This document shows positions 58,319 to 64,000 of a stretch of 64,000 nt of DNA, piece by piece. The stretch's first letter is position 1, and every line of letters starts with the position of its first letter. The stretch is taken from NCBI RefSeq assembly GCF_024171695.1, contig NZ_JAMTCF010000006.1, positions 62,001 through 126,000 on the forward strand, in the 5' to 3' direction. The translations under genes and the position numbers were made by a program. The DNA is from Actinosynnema pretiosum. GTDB taxonomy: Bacteria; Actinomycetota; Actinomycetes; Mycobacteriales; Pseudonocardiaceae. The notes beneath the pieces were generated by a model that searched no databases, was not told the DNA's origin, and saw only the letters and a program-made list of their open reading frames with translations.

Positions 58319-59932
58319 TCAGGGCAGCTCGACGGACTGCGCGTGCCGGAACACGCCCAGCGGGTCCCAGGCGGCCTTCGCCCGCTGGAGCCTGGGGTAG
58401 TTGTCCTTGTAGTACAACCGGTGCCAGGGCACGCCGGAGGTGTTGAGCGCGGGGTCGCCCAGGTCGGCGTCGGCGTAGTTGACGAAGCAGCCGTCGGTGA
58501 TGGCGCCGTCGGGCGCGGGCACGCCTCCGGTGTCGGCGTGCACCTCCCGGTAGAGCGACCGGACCCAGTCCAGGTTCGCCGGGTCGTCGGCCTCGTCGTG
58601 CCAGAAGGACAGGTACTGGAGCTTGAGGATCGAGTCGCGCTGCGGCACGGCGGTCGCCGACGGCGCGACGGTGTTGACCTGGCCTCCGTAGCCCGCCATG
58701 AGCAGCAGCGAGGCGGGGTTGCCGAAGTCGGGGTCGACCAGGCGGCGGTGCAGCGCGGCGATCTGCACGTCGCTGAAACCGCGCCTGAGGTAGGCCGACT
58801 TGTCCTTGAACCGCTGGGTGGCGTCCAGCCCGGCGAAGCCCGGCCAGGTGCACACCGCGTGCAGCCAGGGCAGCTCCCGCCGCTCGTTGACCTTCATGGC
58901 GGGCCCGCCGGGGACCGTGCCCACGCCCTCGTTGATCTCGGCGAGGAACGCGGCGAGCAGGTCGTGCGCGCGGGGGTCGTCGGCGTCGACCTGGGCGACG
59001 AGCAGGTTGGTGCCCGCGCTGCGGTGGAACAGCTTGAGCTGGCTGAACAGCCCGGTGCACGGCGAGTCCGGGGCGGAGTTGCGCTCGTGCCAGGAGCAGT
59101 AGTTGCGCACCAGGCGGGCGAAGGTCTCGGGGGTGAAGTCGGCCCACGGCCAGGTGACGTTGGCGACGAGGAGCCGCGACGGCGGCTTGGGCAGCAGGTC
59201 GGAGGGGTTGTCGGAGGAGACGCCGGGGGTGCGCATGAGGTAGCGGGTGACGATGCCGAAGTTGCCCCCGCCGCCGCCGGTGTGCGCCCACCACAGCTCG
59301 CGGTTGGGGTCCCCCGCGTCCCTGGTGGCCACCACCTTGCGGACGCGCCGGTCCCGGTCGACCACCACCACCTCCACGCCGTGCAGGTGGTCGACGACCA
59401 GGCCGTGCTTCCTGGCCAGGGCGCCGTAGCCGCCGCCCGCGATGTGGCCGCCCGCGCCCACGGAGGGGCAGGAGCCGCCGGGGACGGTGACGCCCCACTT
59501 CTTGAACAGGGTCCGGTAGACGTCGCCCAGGGTGGCGCCGGGGGCGATGGAGAACGCGCGGTGGTCGCGGTCGTAGGTGACGACGGACAGGCCGGACAGG
59601 TCGATGACGGTGCGCACGGCCGGGTCGGTGACGAAGCCCTCGTAGCAGTGGCCGCCGCTGCGGACGGCGACGCGCTCGCCCGCGCGGACCGCGGAGCGCA
59701 GCGCGGCCACCACCGAGTCGGCGCTGTCCGCCAGGTGCACGCGGTCGGGGCTGCCGACCCAGCGCAGGTTCGCGCCGCGCACCAGGTCCGGGTAGCGGGG
59801 GTCCTCGGCCAGGACCGAGATCGGAGCGGAGGAGGGTTGCGCCTGCGCAGGCGCGCCCGCGCGGGTGAGCAGTGCGGTGGCCCCTGCGGCGGCGGATCCG
59901 CCCAGGAAGGATCTGCGGGACGGGTGGGACAT
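58319..59932 (-). CDS. Tat-exported berberine-bridge-type FAD oxidase
   Basis: 537 residues from ATG 59932 (GAGG upstream). Twin-arginine signal SRRSFLGGSAAAGATALL. FAD_binding_4 domain with RSGGHCYEG, whose His95 fits 8-alpha-histidyl flavinylation, and GGSCPSVGAGGHIAGGGYG, whose Cys154 fits 6-S-cysteinyl linkage, so FAD is probably bicovalently bound. C-terminal BBE motif CFVNYADADLGDPALNTSGV then RLYYKDNYPRLQRAKAAWDP. Such oxidases (AknOx, GilR, Dbv29) oxidise late intermediates, and the Tat signal places the step outside the cell. Confidence 0.92.
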   Translation of the reverse strand: MSHPSRRSFLGGSAAAGATALLTRAGAPAQAQPSSAPISVLAEDPRYPDLVRGANLRWVGSPDRVHLADSADSVVAALRSAVRAGERVAVRSGGHCYEGFVTDPAVRTVIDLSGLSVVTYDRDHRAFSIAPGATLGDVYRTLFKKWGVTVPGGSCPSVGAGGHIAGGGYGALARKHGLVVDHLHGVEVVVVDRDRRVRKVVATRDAGDPNRELWWAHTGGGGGNFGIVTRYLMRTPGVSSDNPSDLLPKPPSRLLVANVTWPWADFTPETFARLVRNYCSWHERNSAPDSPCTGLFSQLKLFHRSAGTNLLVAQVDADDPRAHDLLAAFLAEINEGVGTVPGGPAMKVNERRELPWLHAVCTWPGFAGLDATQRFKDKSAYLRRGFSDVQIAALHRRLVDPDFGNPASLLLMAGYGGQVNTVAPSATAVPQRDSILKLQYLSFWHDEADDPANLDWVRSLYREVHADTGGVPAPDGAITDGCFVNYADADLGDPALNTSGVPWHRLYYKDNYPRLQRAKAAWDPLGVFRHAQSVELP

Positions 59933-60007
59933 GTGGGGACCTCGGTGTTTCCTCGGTGGACCGCGCCCGGCGGCGGGCGCGGCACGACCGTCCACTCGCG
60001 ACGGTCG

Positions 60008-61015
60008 TCAGCATCTCTCCAGCACGGCGCAGGTCCAGGTGAACCCGGCGCCCACGCCGACCAGCAGCACCCGCTCGCCGGGGCGCAGCAGGTCGTCGGC
60101 GAGCACCTTGGCCAGCGCGGCGGCCTGGTCGCCCGAGCCGAGGTGGCCGGTGGTCAGGCCCCAGTCGGCGAGCGTGCGGTCCGCGTCGACGCCGAGCGGT
60201 TCCAGGCACTGGCGGGCGACCAGGCCCGCGCCGAAGAACGGCACGGCGACCAGCGCCATCGCGTCCACGTCGGCGTCCGCGTCGGACAGGCAGCGCTTGA
60301 CGGCGGTCATCATCCCCGCCTCGTTGCGGGCGGTGACCTCGCCGACGGTCGTGGTGGTCAGGAAGCTCTCCTTGCGGGCGAGCAGGTCCACGGTCCTGGC
60401 CTGCTCGAAGCCTGCGGGGAACCCGGCCCCCCGGTGCAGGCCCTCCAGCTCGGGGGCGGCGTGCGAGGCCGTGGCGACCAGGCGCAGCGGTCCCGGTTCG
60501 CGGGTGAGCACCACGGCGGTGCCGCCGTCGGCGAACACGAGCCCCTTGTCGGTGCGCCAGCGGTCGAAGCCCCGGTCGCCGAACCGGTCTCCGGTGGTGA
60601 CCAGCGCCGCGCCCAGGTCGGGTCGGGCGGTGAGCAGGCCGGCGGCGACCTCCAGCGCGCACATGCCGCCGTTGGACATCTGGCGCAGCTCGAACGCCGT
60701 GGCGTCGCCGTGCCCGAGCGCGTGGTGCTGCACGAACGCGGCGGTGTTCCAGAACTCCACGCCCTGGAAGTAGCAGTCGGCGTGGATGAGCAGGCCGACC
60801 GAGGCGGGGTCCACCGGGGACGCGGCGAGCGCGGCGCGCGCCGCGGCGACGGCCAGTTCGGGCGCCGCCGCGCGCTCGCTCACCGACACCGAGCGCATCC
60901 CGGTGCGGGCGGCCTCCTCCTCGGGGTAGCTGCCGTCGGCGACGGCCTCGGTCACCGGGACGAGCCGGGGCAGCTCGACAGCCGCCGAGGACACGTAGAC
61001 GCCTTGCCAGTTCAC
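60008..61015 (-). CDS. KASIII-like acyltransferase with serine at the nucleophile position
   Basis: 335 residues from ATG 61015. Thiolase fold of the FabH/CerJ/DpsC branch: VYVSSAAVELPRLVPVTEAV, LLIHADCYFQGVEFWNTAAF, FELRQMSNGGMCALEVAAGL, TGDRFGDRGFDRWRTDKGLV, GLTTGHLGSGDQAAALAKVL, ending LLVGVGAGFTWTCAVLERC. Aligning RQMSNGG with FabH AAxCAGF puts Ser114 where the catalytic Cys should be; Cys119 is close but offset. FabH His244 is also replaced (AVPFFGAG), and His291 in GHLGSGD resembles the acyltransferase branch. Likely starts or acylates the product rather than making fatty acids. Confidence 0.88.
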   Translation of the reverse strand: MNWQGVYVSSAAVELPRLVPVTEAVADGSYPEEEAARTGMRSVSVSERAAAPELAVAAARAALAASPVDPASVGLLIHADCYFQGVEFWNTAAFVQHHALGHGDATAFELRQMSNGGMCALEVAAGLLTARPDLGAALVTTGDRFGDRGFDRWRTDKGLVFADGGTAVVLTREPGPLRLVATASHAAPELEGLHRGAGFPAGFEQARTVDLLARKESFLTTTTVGEVTARNEAGMMTAVKRCLSDADADVDAMALVAVPFFGAGLVARQCLEPLGVDADRTLADWGLTTGHLGSGDQAAALAKVLADDLLRPGERVLLVGVGAGFTWTCAVLERC

Positions 61016-61055
61016 GGTTTCGCCCTCCTCGGTGCGGGTGCGGTCGGTGCGGGTG

Positions 61056-62081
61056 TCAGCCGACGCGCCACTCGGGCGCGGGCCCGTAGCGGCGGGCTTC
61101 GGTGCCCAGCTCGTAGGGCATCCCCGGCGGCATGTTGAGCACTTCCAGCTGGAAGCCGTCGGGGGCGGTGAAGTAGACCCAGCGGTCGCCGTGGATGGGT
61201 CCGCCGTCGTCGATGAGCTGCACCTCGCCGAGCACGCGCACGCCTGGCACGGTGCGCAGGTACGCGGCGGCCTCCTCGGGGTCGTCGGTGTGGAAGGCGA
61301 GGTGGTGGCCGCCGACGTCGCTGTTGCGGGGGCGGTCGGTGCGGCCGGTGGTGGCCGCGCGCAGCTCCAGGTTCGTCACCGGGCCCAGCCGCAGCAGCGC
61401 GGACCGCCCGGTGCGGTGCAGCACCGCGCCGCCGATGACGTCGGTGAAGAAGTCCACCGAGCCGTCGAGGTCGGCGACGGTGTAGCCGACCTGGCTGACG
61501 CCGAGCAGGCCGGGGACGCGGCCGGGGCTCCCCGCGCCATCGGGAGCGGGGCGGAAGAGGCCGGGGGCGCCGTCGGACTCGAACGGCAGGCGCTCGGGCA
61601 CCTGCCGCAGCACGACGGTCATGCCCCAGGGGGTGCGCACGGTGAAGGAGCGCACGTCCCGCAGCTCTCCCTCGCCGCCGACCGGCCCGGTGGGCTCGAA
61701 CGCGCCCAGCGCGGCGCGTGCGGCGTCGAGGTCGGCGACGTCGAGCACGAGGTCGTGGCCACCGACGTCGCCGTCGGCCGGGCGGTCGAGGCGCTGGCCG
61801 GGCGCGGTGTACTGGAACAGCTCCAGGTTCGTCACCGGGCCCAGGCGCAGCAGGCAGATCCTGGTGCTGGCGCGGGGGTGCACGTCGAGCTGGACGGTCA
61901 TCCAGTCGCTGTCGGGCTCCTGCACGGGGCCGAGGTGGTAGAGCACCTCGGCTCCCAGAATGTCGACGAAGAAGTCCACGGCCTCGCCGAGGTCGGGCAC
62001 GGTGTAGGCGAGGTGGTCGACGTTGCGGATGGTGGGCACGCGGGACTGCCCGGTGGCCGCTGGGGCCGGTGCCTGCGTCAT
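61056..62081 (-). CDS. Double VOC-domain protein (HPPD/extradiol-dioxygenase-like)
   Basis: 341 residues from ATG 62081. Two glyoxalase/VOC modules: NVDHLAYTVPDLGEAVDFFV (20-39) with GPVTNLELFQYTAPG, then QVGYTVADLDGSVDFFTDVI with GPVTNLELRAATTG, DVGGHHLAFHTDDPEEAAAY and DGFQLEVLNMPPGMPYELG. Candidate metal ligands are His in each HLAYT/GHHLAFH segment and Glu in FQLEV. It could be a dioxygenase, isomerase or binding protein; HPPD itself is longer. Same operon as the SDR gene 28 bp before it. Confidence 0.82.
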   Translation of the reverse strand: MTQAPAPAATGQSRVPTIRNVDHLAYTVPDLGEAVDFFVDILGAEVLYHLGPVQEPDSDWMTVQLDVHPRASTRICLLRLGPVTNLELFQYTAPGQRLDRPADGDVGGHDLVLDVADLDAARAALGAFEPTGPVGGEGELRDVRSFTVRTPWGMTVVLRQVPERLPFESDGAPGLFRPAPDGAGSPGRVPGLLGVSQVGYTVADLDGSVDFFTDVIGGAVLHRTGRSALLRLGPVTNLELRAATTGRTDRPRNSDVGGHHLAFHTDDPEEAAAYLRTVPGVRVLGEVQLIDDGGPIHGDRWVYFTAPDGFQLEVLNMPPGMPYELGTEARRYGPAPEWRVG

Positions 62082-62109
62082 CGCTTCTCCTCCTGGATCG
62101 GGTGGGCGG

Positions 62110-62895
62110 TCAGACGGTGCCCGCGCGGGCGGCGTTGGCGACCGCGGCGGTCAGGCCGAGCCCGCCGTCGACGACGACGGAGCTGCCGGTGGTGTAGGCG
62201 GCCTCGGGCGAGGCCAGGTGCGCGACGAGCGCGGCGATTTCGCTGGTGCGGGCGGGGCGGCCGACCGGGATGGCGGGCCGGGCGATCCCGGCGGCGTCCA
62301 CGCCGAGGGGGACGCCGTTCATGGGGGTCGCGGTCTCGCCGGGCGCGACGGCGTTGACGGTGATGCCGTGCGGGGCCAGCTCCAGCGCCATGACCTTGGT
62401 GAGCGCGCCGAGCCCGGCCTTGCTGGCGCAGTAGGCCCCGCCGCCGCCGATGGGGTAGTGCTCGTGGCAGCTGGTGATGTTGACGATCCGCCCTCCCCTG
62501 CCCTGGGAGAGCATGAGGTTCGCGGCGGTGCGGGAGAGGGCGAACGGGCTGCTGAGGTTGATGGTGAGGACCCGCTCCCAGTCCTGGTCGGTCTCGTCGA
62601 CGGCGTCGGCCCGGCGGTTGACGCCCGCGTTGTTGACGAGGACGTCGAGGCCGCCGAACGCCTCGACGGCCCGCGCGAGGGCCTGCGCGGCCGAGGCGGG
62701 CGAGGCGAGGTCGAGCGCGACGGTCTCGGTGCGCACGCCGTGTTCGGCGGCGATGCGCCCGGCGTGCTCCTTCGCGGCCTCGGCGTTGGTCCCGTAGCCG
62801 AGCAGCACGTCGTGGCCGGTCGCGGCGAGGGCGGTGGCGATCTCGGCGCCGATGCCGGAGCTGGCGCCGGTGACCGCGGCGATGGGTGCGGACAT
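62110..62895 (-). CDS. Short-chain dehydrogenase/reductase
   Basis: 261 residues from ATG 62895. Classical SDR: cofactor motif AAVTGASSGIGAEIATALAA, LDVLVNNAGVNRRADAVDET, catalytic Ser/Tyr/Lys in IVNITSCHEHYPIGGGGAYCASKAG, and TTGSSVVVDGGLGLTAAVAN. Glucose-1-dehydrogenase-like. It probably interconverts a ketone and alcohol with the zinc dehydrogenase encoded just upstream, 31 bp away. Confidence 0.92.
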   Translation of the reverse strand: MSAPIAAVTGASSGIGAEIATALAATGHDVLLGYGTNAEAAKEHAGRIAAEHGVRTETVALDLASPASAAQALARAVEAFGGLDVLVNNAGVNRRADAVDETDQDWERVLTINLSSPFALSRTAANLMLSQGRGGRIVNITSCHEHYPIGGGGAYCASKAGLGALTKVMALELAPHGITVNAVAPGETATPMNGVPLGVDAAGIARPAIPVGRPARTSEIAALVAHLASPEAAYTTGSSVVVDGGLGLTAAVANAARAGTV

Positions 62896-62926
62896 CCGCG
62901 TTGCCTCCTGGTGGTGTGGTTGCGGG

Positions 62927-63997
62927 TCAGCCCTGCGGGGCGAGCACGACCTTGGGCGCGGGGCGGGAGGCCCGCGCGAGGTCGGCGAACGCGTCGGCGA
63001 CGCGGTCGAGCGGCAGGGGCGGGTTGGTCATGCCGCGCGCGCTCAGCGCGCCCGAGGCGTACAGGGCAAGGGCCCGGTCGTAGTGGTCGAGGCCGTGCCG
63101 GACGCCGTGCACGCTGATGCCGCGCAGCACCAGGTCGCAGGCGTCCAGCGGGCCGACCGAGGTGGAGGGCACGCCGATGGCCGCGATCCGGCCGCCGACG
63201 GCGGCGGCCCGCAGCGACTGGAGGAACGCCGCGTCGGCGCCGGACGCCTCGACGACGACGTCGTAGGCGCCGGGCGGGGTGTCGTCGGGGGCGAGGGCCC
63301 TGCGGGCGCCCAGGCCCAGGGCCAGCTCGGCGCCCGCCGGGTCGACGGCGACGACGTCCACCGCGCCGCTGAGCCGGGTGGCGAGCTGCGTGGCCAGCAG
63401 GCCGATGGTGCCGGTGCCCAGCACCAGCACCCGGTCGCCGGGGCCGCAGCGCACGGCCTCCAGCCCGGCGATGACGGTCACGGTCGGCTCGACGAGCGCG
63501 GCCTCGGTGTCGGGGACCGCGTCGGGGACGGCGCTGAGCGCGTGCACGGGCATGCGGATGTAGCGGGCGGCGGCGCCCTGCTGGCCGTAGAGCCCGACCT
63601 CGGTCAGGCGCGAGCAGTTGTTGCGCCCGCCGGAGCGGCAGGCGCGGCAGACGCCGCAGGAGATCATGGTGTGGCCGACGACCCGGTCGCCCTCGGCGAC
63701 GTGGGCGCTCGTGCCGGGCGCGAGGGCGACGACGCGGCCGACCCACTCGTGGCCGAACACGTGCGGCCAGCGGACGCGGCCGTCGCGGACGTAGGCGGCG
63801 CTGCCGTGCAGCAGTTCGAGGTCGGTGCCGCACAGGCCGACCAGGACCGGCTCGACGAGCGCGGTGCCGGGCAGCGGCTCGGGCACGGGGATCTCGACGA
63901 GGCCGACGTCGCCGACGCGGCGCAGCGCCGCGGCCGTCATCGTCCCGGTCGGCCACTCGGCCGTTCCGGTCGTGGTGGTCGTCTCCGTGGTGGTCAC
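62927..63997 (-). CDS. Zinc-dependent alcohol dehydrogenase (MDR family)
   Basis: 356 residues from a start at 63997, three bases from the edge, so a start further upstream cannot be excluded. GroES-like domain with catalytic zinc ligands in VGLCGTDLELLHGSAAY and FGHEWVGRVVALAPG, structural zinc cysteines in CGVCRACRSGGRNNC, and a Rossmann motif VLVLGTGTIGLLATQLA. Sorbitol/threonine-dehydrogenase-like. An odd run of threonines opens the protein (MTTTETTTTTGTAEW). First cluster gene seen in the window; the operon may begin beyond the right edge. Confidence 0.9.
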   Translation of the reverse strand: MTTTETTTTTGTAEWPTGTMTAAALRRVGDVGLVEIPVPEPLPGTALVEPVLVGLCGTDLELLHGSAAYVRDGRVRWPHVFGHEWVGRVVALAPGTSAHVAEGDRVVGHTMISCGVCRACRSGGRNNCSRLTEVGLYGQQGAAARYIRMPVHALSAVPDAVPDTEAALVEPTVTVIAGLEAVRCGPGDRVLVLGTGTIGLLATQLATRLSGAVDVVAVDPAGAELALGLGARRALAPDDTPPGAYDVVVEASGADAAFLQSLRAAAVGGRIAAIGVPSTSVGPLDACDLVLRGISVHGVRHGLDHYDRALALYASGALSARGMTNPPLPLDRVADAFADLARASRPAPKVVLAPQG

Positions 63998-64000
63998 GTT

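Noticed and set aside
58214..61138. 974-codon plus-strand frame across the oxidase and KASIII genes
   Set aside because: Runs antisense to two recognised enzymes and through a terminator hairpin; composition is that of a shadow frame.

Overview
The window is high-GC DNA (roughly 70-75% G+C) with GTG starts as common as ATG, GTGA/ATGA overlaps between genes, a mycothiol-type oxidoreductase, LAL-type LuxR and streptogrisin-type genes. This points to a filamentous actinomycete, most likely Pseudonocardiaceae of the Actinosynnema/Saccharothrix/Lentzea type (inference from gene content; no marker gene is present).

Layout. (1) 1-9.4 kb, minus strand: a giant secreted RHS/YD-repeat protein, running off the left edge just as its C-terminal toxin begins, preceded by a DNRLRE/LamG secreted partner. 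(2) 9.7-16.7 kb: a gene graveyard. It holds a TIR fragment, a frameshifted DUF4132 gene, an intact CPBP membrane protease, a gene with one in-frame stop, an IS5-type transposase tail, a broken polymorphic-toxin tip followed by an intact candidate immunity gene, a relic terminator, a broken sugar-binding-protein gene and a DUF3885 gene. (3) 16.9-21.9 kb: two regulator/enzyme pairs (TetR with NmrA and a luciferase-like oxidoreductase; TetR with an esterase) with visible operators, then an aminoglycoside-phosphotransferase-like gene. (4) 21.9-32.1 kb: a metallophore locus. A tightly coupled minus-strand operon encodes a CntK-like racemase, CntL-like nicotianamine synthase, CntM-like opine dehydrogenase, MFS exporter, lipoprotein, FecCD permease, FecE ATPase and methyltransferase. 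A second permease plus lipoprotein pair converges on it. (5) 32.6-49.4 kb: secreted and regulatory genes. These include three GH43-type glycosidases (two with ricin-type lectin domains), a DMT permease, a LAL regulator, a streptogrisin-like protease, an alpha/beta hydrolase with divergent TetR, a DsbA-like oxidoreductase, a decayed IS5-type element, an ArsR/AHSA1/DHFR-like operon and a divergent XRE-cupin/MFS pair. (6) 49.6-64 kb: 14 co-directional minus-strand genes that look like one biosynthetic gene cluster continuing past the right edge. They encode a zinc alcohol dehydrogenase, SDR, double VOC protein, KASIII-like acyltransferase, berberine-bridge-type oxidase, P-loop kinase, GH3 amide synthetase, two methyltransferases, flavin monooxygenase, a degenerate arginyl-tRNA-synthetase-like protein, an unknown protein, a LysR effector domain without its HTH, and an alpha/beta hydrolase.

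The two most interesting systems are the staphylopine-like metallophore operon with a FecBCD-type rather than Opp/CntABCDF-type importer, and the 49.6-64 kb cluster. The latter combines an ArgRS-like protein that has lost its HIGH/KMSKS signatures with a GH3-type amide synthetase and a KASIII-like enzyme whose nucleophile position is serine. Products of both are inferred, not shown.
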